This document shows positions 52,128 through 63,426 of a DNA stretch of 64,000 nt, in pieces; position 1 is the stretch's first letter, and every line of letters starts with the position of its first letter. Source of the DNA: Curvularia sp. ZM96 (taxonomy: Eukaryota; Ascomycota; Dothideomycetes; Pleosporales; Pleosporaceae); assembly GCA_022457065.1 (NCBI GenBank), contig JAJGBQ010000008.1:496001-560000 (forward strand), read 5' to 3'. The notes beneath the pieces are model-generated. The model saw only the letters and a list, made by a program, of their open reading frames with translations, searched no databases and was not told the DNA's origin. Position numbers and translations under genes: made by a program.

Positions 52128-55003
52128 CTAATTGGCCTTGTGCATGTTGGCTGGATTGCCACAGGCGATGTAATCTGGTAGTATGTCATCAACGACGACA
52201 GACCCAGAACGGACAATGGCACCGTCACCAACTCGCACCCCGGCTCCTACGACGCAGCAATCACCGACATAGACATTCTTGCCAATGTGGATATCTTTAG
52301 CGACTTCAAGACCGTAGCTCCTTTCCAATGCTTTCAAATCAGTTGGTGTTTTCAAAGTTGTGATAGTAACACATGCGCCAATCCTGGTGTTGCTTCCAAT
52401 GGTAATCTTGGCTGAATCAAGTAGTTTGGATTTAGATCCAATTACGACATTGTCGCCAACAGAGATGTTGTAGCCGTAGTCACAGTGAAACGGTGTAGCA
52501 ACGTGTGTACTGCTACCAAGCCAACCACCGACCGGACAGTCTTCGTAACGAGACTGAGTCCACGCTGCTTCTATAACCGCTCTGAAATAGCGCTCGTGCA
52601 TACGCTGCCCAGCCTCGGGTACCGCATCGACGGTGTGGTTGAGGCGGTGTAGTACAGCTGCGCATTGCCTTCGATCCTCAACTAACTGAGAGCTGTAGGG
52701 CATGAAAGGCTCTCCGTCTAACATCTTCTGCTTCTCAGTTTTCAGGGAACTTGTTGCTGATTTGTGCCAAGATAGCGATGATCTTAGCAACGCAGCAGTT
52801 GGGATAGCTAACAATGGAAACTGAGATGATTGTGCTCTTTGTTGGTGAGCCTTGGACGCTACTGCAGAAGGTTCAATAGTGACACAATCTATACTCTGCG
52901 CTATCTGGTTATATACGCGTAGGTGGTGATATGACAAAGGTAGGGTTTGAATGGGATGCGTTACTCGACGGTCTTGGTTAGATGCGTCTCTCTCGTGAAC
53001 AGGTACAGGCGCAAGCGGAGATGGAGGACGATGAGCAAGCAGAGATGATTGCTCTCTTGGATACGATGCGTGGGATATATCATGGCTGCCCGTCTCCCCG
53101 CTCGATGCAGGCGATTGATACCTGCGTTCTTCGCCAGTAACGGCACTGTCAATAGCGTCTGCACTTTGGATGAGATCATGGGGGTCTTGATGGATTCTCT
53201 GGCTGCTACCAAGGCTAGGCTCGCCGTTGAGTATGTATGCAAGGTCGTAGCCGCGTGGTCTGCTTTGGTGCTTCATTGGGCAAGCATCACGATGCTGCAA
53301 TAACTGGATGTCACCCTGAGGTGGTTCGTGGGGCCGAGTAGTCCGTCGCTGGCTATACCTGCGATAATCTACCGGACAGTGCATGTGCTGCTGTGCAAGC
53401 TCCATGTTCTGCGACCTTTTCTGGTAGAGGGGTGAACTACCTCTGACGCTCCGGTTCAAAGCCGGCAGAGTCGGAAGACCACCAGTTTCAGTCTCTGAGG
53501 GGCTAGTTTGTTCCGAAGTATAGCGTGCACACTCTGCTGGAGCCGCTGCAGGCAAAGAGCATGTTTTAGCACTCCTGTCCCTGGCTGGGGTATTCACATC
53601 TTGCCTGGTAAATGTCTGCCCGGCCGTGATCTTAGTATCTAGCCTTGTGGGCCCATCGCTTACGTCGGGCTCAGCCGGTGCATGTCGTGTCACAGCCTTT
53701 CCATAAGTTCTGCGCTCTTGGGAAAGTCGTCCTAGCGATTGTTCTGAGCCCACTAGAGCCTTGCTTTGCTTCTCGACCGTTTCCTCTGGAAGCACAGATA
53801 TAGCCTTTTTGAGAACAGGTCCTTTCCCCGTCTCTGTGTAAAGTACCGCTTCAGCCTCAGCTTCAGCTCGAAATTCTGGCTCTCTGTAAACAGACTCGTT
53901 GATAGGTGCGATGGACACGGACGCTAGGATCTCCGGCTCACTGTGCATTTCTTGCGGTTCCTGTGCCTCTAAGAGCTTCTTGGTTGCCAACAGTGCAGAC
54001 GGAGGTAAACCTTTCTCCTCAAGCGTACAAGCATAGGCTTTTTGTGGCTCCTGCCTAGCCAGCTCCGATAGCTCCAGCCCATCCTGGCTTGGGTTCTCCG
54101 GAATCTGACTTTCCTTGCATCCTGCGTCTTGGAGCTTTCCTACAGGATCAGGGTGCGATGACAGTTGCATAAAGCCAACATTGTCGACCTTCTCGATGCA
54201 AGCAGGGGATTGAGCATGCAGACTGTGTCGTAAACCCAGCGCGGCCGGATCTATAGTGCCCAAATTCTGTAAACACATAGTCAGTAAGCCATGCTAGCAT
54301 TTTTGAGGAAAGATCATATCACTTCATCCCTATCGCCAGAACCGTTCACGGTTGCTGGGTTCCGCTGGTTGGAGTCTGATGTTTCTTTCAGTGTAGTCGT
54401 AGTATTGATTGTCAAACTGACCTTATTCTGCCTAGCAAGTATAATACTGCAGATATATGAGTTTCTATCCTCTAACACACACGTGCTTTGCTGTGACTCT
54501 AGGAAGAGCGAACCGGAGTTGCGCCGTGACTGATGCGCTTGCTGCGGAAAAGCTGTCGAGGCGCTTTGACATTGAGGTAACCTTTCCGTTGAAGGTTGCC
54601 TAGCTGTCACCAGTCCCGGCGACCCGCCCAAGGACTGTATTCGACTATCGGCTTCTCCAAACGATTGAGCTTGACTGTGGGTATGTCCGATAACGGTGCT
54701 TCGAGCGGCAATGGTCTTCTTCCATTCTGCTTCTAGGGCTGGAGTGACGAAGTCGTGCGGTTCCCATGTCGGCTTGTACGAACGTCCCGTCGCTGGGTCG
54801 ATACCCTCCCATTCGACCAAATAACGGGACCCATTGTCCTCCAGGATCCTTCTCGCCGCCCAGAACTTCTCGCTAGCAAGCCCATTTTCTTGATAGGGTT
54901 CAGATGCGTTGGTGTGGGCGAGCCGTGTTGTTCGACGGCGCTTGTTTCGAGCGAGAGTATTCGAGGTCCGTTTTCGCTTGTTCGTTGTTTGCTTCGAAAC
55001 CAT
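52128..55003 (-). CDS. Chromodomain-hexapeptide acyltransferase fusion protein
   Basis: Exons 55003-54422 and 54266-52128 join in phase 0 over a 155-bp intron (GTCAGT donor, TTTACAG acceptor, branch-like CTGAC), giving 906 residues. Residues 1-35 are basic (NKRKRTS, RNKRRRTTR), likely nuclear localisation. A chromodomain follows (about 50-105): FWAARRILED, RYLVEWEG, PTWEPHDFV, with three cage-type aromatics. A long low-complexity linker leads to a Mac-type region (MLDGEPFMPYSS) and a left-handed beta-helix acyltransferase (GDNVVIGSKSKLLD, ITIGSNTRIGACVTI, IHIGKNVYVGDCCVVG, GNPAN). The catalytic His usually found in the ATHP-like loop after TI is replaced (TITTLKTPTD). Chromodomains read methylated histones; the second domain normally acetylates sugars. 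What it does in one chain is unknown. The chosen start is the first ATG. Confidence 0.75.
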
Positions 55004-55567
55004 TTCGCAATACGACACTAGGTAATCGTGTAAGTTGGACAGACTTCTTGAAACCGACCCTACTGCTTGACGGCTTGCTTCACATGTTTCCCAATACCAT
55101 TTCTACTTTCAGTGTGTACGTTCTTTGCATCTGGGTGGGATTCAAATGCGTGACGGGGTAGGGCGCAAGTACGAAGGGCTTCCTAACGGTTGGGGTCAAG
55201 GAAGGATCTGCAAAACTGGAGAACGGCGTGAAGTAATGATATCGCACAAAGAAGACCTGCAGCGAACATATGGAAACACGTCGCGTGATATTGTGAAGTC
55301 GAGGAACCGTCATTGTCGTGTTGGGCAGCTGGTTGTTTGGACTCCGCAGCGGCACGGTTGCCAAGACTGCCATCGTGTGACGGCGGAAGCGGCCACCCTG
55401 AGCACCAAAACAGTGCTATAGCTTGAGGCTATAGAGCCTCACGCAATAGCTATTACCGTGACTTTACTGATGGAGTGATACACCATGCCTATATAATATT
55501 GCCTACTACAGATGTCGCTGTGGAGTATGTAGGTTGTGAGCCCCGTACTACTTCGTAACTAAGTACC
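55004..55567. other. Upstream region of the fusion gene; no other gene recognised
   Basis: It presumably holds the promoter of the 55003 gene. Short frames only, none convincing. Confidence 0.35.
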
Positions 55568-56102
55568 GTGCCTATGCACGCAACGCCTGGATTCGCGCAA
55601 CGCACGTGGAACACCAGAACACGAAGCTCAGCCCTAACATCGACGCGTCGTAACTCTACCAACATGGGAGTTATTGTTGATATGCTTATAGCAATTGAAC
55701 AGCTGGAACTAGGAGAATCTTTTACATATCAGGAAAGTGCTGTTCGCTAAGGTGTGCAGCGATCTTCGTCGTCTTGACGACACCGAGGTATTCATGTGTC
55801 AAGGGAGGCCCAGGCAATCAACCAACAGAAAGCTTAGCCTAGAACAAGAGCTAAACCTTACACGGCGTATTAAAAGACTTAAAGAGCGACGCTTATCATC
55901 TACACGAGAGATGGTACGGAATTTCACCTCGAGTGTAGCCCACAGACTTGCGAGCGGTAGCTGGTTACTGGCTTGAGCAACCAACACAGCATCCATCTTA
56001 TCTCACACTGGGTAATTAGTATAATTATACGCGGCGCCAGGCTGATTTAGAGGCTAAATACAGCCTCTGTTTCGATCCCCTGCGTGATAAACTCAGTCAA
56101 CA
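55568..56102 (+). pseudogene. Pogo transposase N-terminal fragment E
   Basis: The plus-strand frames read IEQLELGESFTYQESAVR, then, after a frame break near 55740, LSLEQELNLTRRIKRL and STREMVRNFTSSVAH, then RQADLEAKYSLCFDPL with further breaks. These match the HTH and CENP-B-type regions of pogo B (ALEPGKPFTYTEIAKKYG, RHKADSKKKYSLYFSLL). The DDE core is missing; similarity stops at the LTR fragment at 56103. Short Arg-rich pieces to about 56370 may be its C-terminal remains. Confidence 0.65.
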
Positions 56103-56155
56103 TGTAAGCCCAGAAGTACCATGTATAGTCACGTGGTTGCCCACTGACTAATAAC
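56103..56155 (+). repeat. Truncated Copia LTR
   Basis: The first 53 bases of the LTR (TGTAAGCCCAGAAGTACC, then ATGTATAGTCACG) are kept. The TGTATAG variant matches the 19577-19703 LTR and not the other three copies. It interrupts the pogo E relic. Confidence 0.8.
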
Positions 56156-56448
56156 CATAGTTAGTTACATATGAACCAGAACGTGATGCGTTTATGTACA
56201 TAACCGTACCTTAGAACTAACGCAAAAGGAGCCTCTATCTATCGAGGATAGCGATGCTAACTGAATATGGGTATTGCGACAGCTCATGCTCGCAAATAGT
56301 CGGATACAGATAAGCTTGCTAACCTAGCAGTAGATAAGGCCTAGCGTCAGCGCACACGCACGCTAAGAGGATAATCCCCTCCCGTGAGCCATCTTGGAGA
56401 GTGGCTGTAACTTTCTTCTCCCATACTCGCCTGCTAGTTGTGTATGCA

Positions 56449-56745
56449 ATGGCTAATACTGTTATTAGCGTTTGCAGCTTCACTCATGTAGACAGCATTC
56501 CAAAAGCCCTGTTATTAGAAGATCGTGAATTGACCAATTATATCGATTATTCTGCAGCTGACTGTTACATACGAAATGTGGGGCTGCTCAAGTGTGTGAG
56601 TGAAGCCGCAATCACTAGTGACAGTATATACATGTATGCATACGATGAGTTTGGGTCATGTGTTTGGTTGCAATACACGACACCAAATAGTTATCTGCAT
56701 ATAGACGGGGCTTGTTTAGGCCCTCCCGTCATCATATCTAATTAG
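56449..56745 (+). CDS. Hypothetical short frame with five cysteines
   Basis: A 98-residue frame from ATG 56449 has spaced cysteines (VCSF, DCYI, KCVS, SCVW, ACLG) and hydrophilic sequence between them. A hydrophobic stretch lies upstream in the same frame (TRLLVVYAMANTVISV) but begins with GTG, so a true start may be in an unseen upstream exon. It could be a small secreted protein or chance. I recognise no family. Confidence 0.3.
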   Translation: MANTVISVCSFTHVDSIPKALLLEDRELTNYIDYSAADCYIRNVGLLKCVSEAAITSDSIYMYAYDEFGSCVWLQYTTPNSYLHIDGACLGPPVIISN

Positions 56746-57828
56746 TAAAGAAGGTGCTTTTTTTTGAGCGTAGTGGAAAGGCAGCATCGTGCTGCAACTA
56801 CACCTGCGCCTCCACGTCATGCATATATGCGCCAGGACTAGTGCAATGGTTTTCCCCGCATGACAACGCATACGTGGTTCCGTATGCCTGAGCACAAGTA
56901 CAGCCAGATATCTGATGACTGTTAACCATTGGGAATCAAAGTGTCTATAGCAGCAGCTCAGCCCATATTTAGTTTAGGAAACAGAAGTTCCATTGAGAAC
57001 AGTCAAAGAGATTGACTACAGCTTGCTTCTTCCTTGCTCTTGATACCTTGTTGCATCTTAATTTTCACATCTTCACTCCCACAGTACTCCTACTCAGTTA
57101 CACACAATCCTCACCGATCAAGCTAAGGTCGAACCGCTCTTATCTATTGCTGAGTACCGCATCATTTGGACAACTAATCACTCCGATCCCCTGAACTGCG
57201 GCAACTAGATACCAAGAGCTGCTACATAAAAAGAAAAGAAAGATAGTGAGCGCTTCAACCTTCCCACGCAGACATAGGCCCTAGCATAAGCTGCGGCCAC
57301 TCACAACCTACATTTGCTGCCGCTCTGGTACTTTCCAGCTAGTAGGCTTGCTTGAAGCATTGCAACTGCCACGGACAGGAGGACGCACAGCAGGTTAAGA
57401 TACATGGGCTGATGTGACGGCACGCTGGCGAATGGATGATAAATGTAGCCATTCTATCTTGCGACCTTACTCGCATTATCCAATCCCATAAACGCTGCTT
57501 CCCATCTAACGTTCTTAAAACCTTCGGTCCAATTGTTGAAGTGAGACGTTACTGACCGCCTTTCTTTTCTTTTCTTAGCAAGTGGTGGGACACGTAGCGT
57601 AGCTCAAAATCTTACTAGTGTCATCGGTATCCTTGGGGCATTGTAGGAGGCGAAGGTTTGATTCTGCCCACAATGCCTGCTTGTCTGTTTCTTCCGCCTC
57701 CACTACAAAAACCCCCTTGGATCTATATCTAAGTTAAGCTGCCATTTTTTCTACTACGTTACCTATTTTGGACCACTCCAACTGCCTAGTGTTTCTTCTC
57801 CGCCTACACAAAGACCCCATCTACGAAT
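56746..57828. other. Intergenic region upstream of the dynamin-like gene
   Basis: It contains a T9 run near 56760 and pyrimidine-rich patches near the 57829 start, typical of fungal promoters. No gene was recognised. Confidence 0.4.
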
Positions 57829-60188
57829 ATGGCAAGTAGTATGTCTAGCGATTCCGAGTATGAAGGCGTCGAGACTCCAATCACACCGGTGTCTATTGAC
57901 CCAGATTCTGTCACTACGAGCTCTCTGCACGCTTTACAGTCTGCAGATCAGCGTAAAGTTATGGATATCGTAGACAAGCTGCGACGCACAGGTCTCAGTG
58001 GCATTGTGGAACTACCCCAGCTCGTAGTCTGTGGCGATCAGTCATCCGGTAAAAGCTCTGTCCTTGAGGCTATCACCGAAATTCCGTTTCCTCGCAAGGA
58101 AAACCTGTGCACGAGATTCGCAACTGAAGTGGGTGACATCGCAATTACGCCAAGAATCATGCTAACGAGCATTAGATCATCCTGCGTCGTTCTGTATCGT
58201 CCACCAGTACAATCACGATCACTCCAGACAAGCTTCGCCCAAAGTCGGAGCAAGCCAAGCTGAAGTCGTTCAGCAGGGTCATGAACGATTTCAGTCAGCT
58301 CCCAGATGTGATCGAAGAAGCAACACAAGCGATGGGCTTGGGAGTAGTAGGTGGGATCAATTCAAGGGCATTCTCTCGTGATGTGCTATCGATCGAGATC
58401 ACTGGTCCAGCCAGGCCTCAACTGTATGTCATTAATGCGATACGCTAAAGGTGTACTAAAAAAGTTACTAGAACTCTTGTCGACCTTCCGGGTCTCATCC
58501 ATGCAACCAACAAAGCGCAGACTGAGACCGACAAAGAGCTGATCCTGAATCTGGTCAAGGAGTATATGAAAAACCCGCGTACCATCATCTTGGCAGTAGT
58601 TAGCGCAAAGAATGATTATGCTAATCAAATCATCCTCGACCACTGCCGCAAAATTGACGAGCAGGGTCGCCGTACCCTTGGAATCATCACCAAGCCTGAC
58701 TTCCTCCGTGAAGGCACCGATAACGAGCTGACTTGGATTGAGTTAGCTCAGAACAAGGACATCTACTTAGAGCGAGGTTGGCACATGCTCAAAAACCGCG
58801 GCGATAATCAGATGAAGTTTTCATTTGAGGAACGCAATGCAGATGAGGACTTATTCTTTAGCAAGGGTCGTTACGCTGATCTGCCTCGTGAGTGCGTTGG
58901 CATTGGCTCTTTGCGCGAGCGTCTCAGTAAGGTGCTACTCAATCATTTGATCAAGGAGCTCCCTTCTTTAAAGGACGAAATGGTCAGCAAGCTTCAGGGT
59001 ACCGTTGCAGAGATTGAGAAGCTAGGCGACAGGCGCAACACCACTTATGAGCAGCGCATGGTTCTCATGAAGATCAGCATGCGCATCAGCGATATCCTGA
59101 ATTCTGCTACCAAGGGCTACTACGAGTCGTCGTTCTTTGGACCGATCAACATGGACGCAGCTGTTGACGCATCTGAAAATATCCGACGCTTCCGGGCCGT
59201 GATTCAACACCTCAACATTAATTTCGCTAGCGATATGCGCTTGAGGGGCCATAAGTACGCATTTGGAGTTGGACCAGGTGATGAAGAGCAAGAAATTGAA
59301 GAGGATAGAAGAGCACAAAAAGAGCTTGATGATCTCGACGAACACCCAGAGCTCATGCTCCTTCCTAAGCCCAAAAAACTTACACGTCGAGAAGCCATTG
59401 AGTGGGTCAAGAAGACCCTGGAGCGCTCCCGTGGCCACGAGCTTCCTGGCACGTTTCAGCCAATGCTGATATCACAGCTTTTCTGGGAGCAGTCCCAACC
59501 ATGGGAGCAGATCGCTTCTCAGCATGTCAACACAATTGCAAGTGCCTGTAGAGAGTTCATCGATATGGTTCTCCAGGATGCAGCTCCATCTGAGTTCAAA
59601 GACAGGCTTACTAGCCTCTACATAGATGGTGCTTTAGCCCAAGCTCTTTCTGACGCGAAAGAAGAACTGCACAAGATCCTCATGGACAAAGCTCGCCATC
59701 CGGCTACTTATAACCACTATTTCACCACCACTGTACAGAAGATGCGTCAACGCAAGCACCAGGAGATCACGAAGAAAGCCTCAAAAGCCTCAGAAGCCAA
59801 CATTTATGGTCGCAACGATGACAACGTATATACGTATCTTGACCCTAGTAAACTCACAGAGGCCATGGACAAAGCGATAGAGCTGGACATGGACGTCTTC
59901 TCAAGCCAGGAAGCTCTCGATACTGCCCGTGCGTTCTACAAAGATGAGATTAAGTACTTCGTCAATGCCATCACCAAGGCTGTCATTGAGCGCCACCTGG
60001 TTGCACCCCTCCCTGAAATCATCCTTTCCCCTCTGGTTGTGACGCAGATGACAGAGAAAGAGGTGGAATTCGTTGCTGCTGAGTCTCCTGAGATCACGCA
60101 GCAGCGTCTTCATCTGGAGTCCAGGAAGAGTATGCTGGAGAAAGGGTTAGAAACGTTCAGAGAAGCGATGGGAGGACTGAAGCGCTAG
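57829..60188 (+). CDS. Dynamin/Mx-like large GTPase
   Basis: Exons 57829-58128, 58176-58423 and 58472-60188 give 754 residues; introns of 47 and 48 bp have GTGGGT and GTATGT donors. The G domain shows GDQSSGKSS (P-loop), CTRFATEI (switch I Thr), DLPGLIH (G3) and TKPD (G4). A middle/stalk region follows, and a GED-like helical C-terminus (YFVNAITKAVIERHL, ESRKSMLEKGLETFREAM). There is no PH or Pro-rich domain, as expected for the Mx/Vps1/Dnm1-like branch. These proteins self-assemble on membranes and use GTP hydrolysis for fission or remodelling. Ascomycetes have several Mx-like paralogues of unknown role. The ATG is the first in the frame. There are no lesions. Confidence 0.88.
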
Positions 60189-60624
60189 CTATAAGAAAGA
60201 GAGACGTCTGATCCTTGGATTTAGTAATCCAGAGTGTATTTCGCTTTGATAGAAGCAGATATATTACTCACTGCGCCTTTCAGAGACCCCCGGCATTATA
60301 CTGATATCCTTGATGCATAGCAGCTATCTGGATCTTCGCTTACCGCGTAAGACCCTTCATGTAATGCAACTTAGCCTAACACCTTCCACAAGCACCAGCT
60401 TAATTATGTAGTCTGCGGATAGAGCTGAATGGGGTTAACGCTTGCTTTCTAGGAAAGACCAATCAAACAAGCAATGCTTGAACAACTAGAAAAACATGTA
60501 CATCACAGACGATCTGGATGCAGGCAAAATGATATCATATGCTGCACTAAGAGCACAACAATGCTGGTTATATAGCATTGACGCGTGTTCCATCATGCTA
60601 TTTACAGCCTCGATGATCCTATTT
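60189..60624. other. 3' flank of the dynamin-like gene
   Basis: No gene or repeat was recognised. Confidence 0.4.
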
Positions 60625-61045
60625 TCACCCACGCAAGACTTTTGCGTTTGAGACAATATACGTCTTCAACCACTGTGCTACCTTGCCCGCTTCTCTTTGT
60701 ATTGAGTAACAGGAAACGTCCTCAAGGTCTTCTCTTGAGGGGCTACATCGGCAGAAGGAGACCATCTGAGTAAGGCTGTCGTAAACAGCATGATATAGGT
60801 CAGGATCATCCCCCGTACTTCTATATAAGACGGCCTGGGAACAGACCACCTTTGCGTTCTCGATGTCGGTATTGGTATCCGTGATCGCCATGTGGAAGCA
60901 GTTATTGTTCTCGTTCCCGATAACTATAACTATAACTTCGGAGACTTCTTGTTCCGGCTCTTCGATGTGGGTAGTATAGCGCTGTTTGGTTTCGCGGGAG
61001 AGTTCAAGGACGCATTGGGCTATCAGGTTATATAGGCTGTTTCAA
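60625..61045 (-). pseudogene. Coding relic of unknown family
   Basis: A continuous minus-strand frame from about 61045 to the stop at 60625 has protein-like composition (QCVLELSRETKQRYTTHIEE, NNNCFHMAITDTNTDIENAK, EAGKVAQWLKTYIVSN). The only ATG is at 60891, in the middle, and an acceptor-like AACTTGAAACAG lies just upstream. So this is probably the last exon of a gene whose earlier exons are lost or unrecognised. No domain was recognised. Confidence 0.35.
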
Positions 61046-61257
61046 GTTATTCCCCCAACAAGACATCTAGTTAGGAGATCACTAATCATACCTCTGCATT
61101 TCGTAGTATAATAAATGGTTGTAATGATCCGTGGTCAGCCTCTTGGAGCGAAGACGTTGGTCTAAAGCCAGCGTGCCTCATCACGCCAATATAAGTACCA
61201 AGATATGGAGCAAATAACTACGTCACTGTAGTAGAAAGACCCTCTTGGAAGCACAGC

Positions 61258-61515
61258 TCATAAACGTGTCCAGACACGAGAACGAGAACTGCCATAGAGG
61301 CGCGGGAAGAGTGGTGACACATTGTTAGCAAACGACAATGATGCGGCTAGCCGTTTGTTGAGGAAGCACTCAACACGGCTACCAACATTAGTAAAGTTTT
61401 GATTGAACAACCCACGCGAATGCATGTGAGTTTGAAGTAAAAACCTCCTTATTACTGACAACTCACTGCCTTTGTGCGGGGTAGCAAATACAATCCGTGT
61501 GAAAGATATGTACAT
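61258..61515 (-). pseudogene. Possible alpha/beta-hydrolase relic
   Basis: The minus-strand frame starts TRIVFATPHKGSELSVI, which resembles the FxATPHKGS motif of the lipase-like domain that sits at the N-terminus of many fungal NB-ARC/NACHT receptors. The rest (RRFLLQTHMHSRGLF...) does not clearly follow the family, and neither a nucleophile motif nor downstream domains are present. Chance similarity is possible. Confidence 0.35.
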
Positions 61516-63072
61516 ATTTACACAGAACCTAGGCGAAACTCCCGCACTTCGACTGTCCCACGCGTTTTAAAATCGTCAAAGATCAGTACTTCCTCACAAC
61601 ACGATTTGAGCAGGGCTGATATTAAAAGTTATCAGCACATCTCGTGTAATCAACTACTAGGGATTTAAACCACGCTCAGAATTGATCCAGCATGTGGCTA
61701 AAAGCTTTCTAAGAGTATATGATTGAAACGCCGTCGTCGAGAAGCTCAGCCGAGACTGTTCTGTGGATGCCTATCTGTAATGAAAAGCTAGTCAACTACA
61801 TCTCAACATCACTACAACTGAGTCTTTAACGACTTCTGCCGCTACAAAACGTTCGTTCCTCCTAATTGGAAATATTCATCTCGGAGCAGAAGAAGATGAA
61901 GTCAAGGTGGTAACTATGTTTCGAAGATGCAATTGTAAGCTAAGGCCAGTTAATCTGTGCTTGCCGCAGTTGTGTACAAAAGCGCTTCGGTCAGCTTGTG
62001 TTATTAGCGAGACAAAATCGATTGCATTCTTTTGGGACTATAGTTACAACTAAACTTTGATCTCTTTCACGAAACAAAGTAACGGCAGAAACGCCTAGAA
62101 CTGCCATCTTCTCTTCAATTACTTGAATGAACAGTTCAGCAATGAGGTGGAACTTGCTGCGTGACGTTACTAAATCGCTCGTGTTGTGCAAACAGCGGTA
62201 TGCGTCAGATCTCCTATCTCCGTTGCCATGTCCAACTACCCATTACTTTGTCTTGGATCTGAGCGTTGCGCTATGCAGTCGGCTGTTTTATTGTTCCCGT
62301 TCTCTGCTCCTTTGTCCAAATTATGTCCCTCGCCCATATCTACCACATTTGATCCGCTTTCCGGCAATTTGCCCTGCATCCAAGCTTTAAATTCCGATAA
62401 ATCGCTCTACGCACTATTAGGCTCTTGCTTCGAAACAGGCATACGCCTGTTTCATTCTGGATTTATGAAGTATAAATCTGCATAGGGACGTGATATGTTG
62501 GATAAATTGTTGAATAAAAGTGCTTCCTGTGCTATTTAAAAAGAACCGTAAAGAGATAACTGCGTGCTGTTATAGAGAAAGAAGCTGTTTAATAGCTCAG
62601 TTATCAGCGAAAGTACGGAGTACTCAGCTGGATATATAAGAGCGCAGCCGGAGTCCATGGGCGATGAGATTTTGCTGCGACTCAGATTCTTCACAAAGCG
62701 AATCAACACCCATTGGCGCACTACGATTCTGCAGTCTTGGCGAAATATCCCAGCAGATGCAGGCAGAGGTTGCAGGTGCTGGACGCGCTCACATGCACGT
62801 AGATGCGTTGACAGTCATCTACTCAGTGCTTTCTGCTCACGGCATGAACCGGCCAGACGTGGGACGAGCACCACATAATAGTTCCATAGCTGTAAATGAC
62901 TAATATGAATGCTTGCAACATCGCTACTTTCCTTCAACGCTGTGACGAGGAGAGGAAAGCCAGCCTGCAGTTCGCGCATGTTGCCCCTACGAAGACTAAA
63001 CTCCATCTGGAAGGTGACACATGGTAGTGCTGTATTGATGAGGCGTGAAGGACACCGAATCACGGATATGTA
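61516..63072. other. Intergenic region, no gene recognised
   Basis: Short frames near 61991-62191 (minus) and 62664-62903 (plus) carry no motif that I recognise. No terminal repeats were seen until the MITE. Confidence 0.4.
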
Positions 63073-63345
63073 CACCTACATACACTTGCAGTTTCCGCTT
63101 TCTGCGTGCTGCCTACATTCTATCGCAGGCGGCACATCGGCCCGCCTGGTGTGCGTTTGTACGGAAACACATGCTCGACAAGCATAACTTTGATTGGACC
63201 AGTATCCCAGCATACAGTTGACTCACGACATTGCCAAAAGCAGCGAGCGATACCTAGATAAAGTCATCATTAGGCAACAGAAGCTTGATGTGGCATCAAA
63301 GGTCGCCTGCTTACGACAACCGGAGCCTGTAAGTGTATGAAAGTG
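63073..63345 (+). repeat. MITE copy 4 (273 bp), diverged
   Basis: The ends CACCTACATACACTTGCAG and CTGTAAGTGTATGAAAGTG are flanked by TA at 63071-63072 and 63346-63347. The interior matches the family in order (CCCGCCTGG, GCATCAAAGGTCGCCTGCTTAC). It ends 81 bp before the start codon at 63427. Confidence 0.7.
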
Positions 63346-63426
63346 TAGATTCCTCATTGATGGACTGATATCGACTGACGCTATTCTCTTTAGTACTCTA
63401 CCTTGAGCGTTCTAGGAACGAATAAG

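Noticed and set aside
61991..62191. Short minus-strand frame containing FIQVIEEKMAVLGVSAVTLF
   Set aside because: It looked NLR-like at first, but the order relative to the ATPHKGS relic is reversed and no motif is clear.
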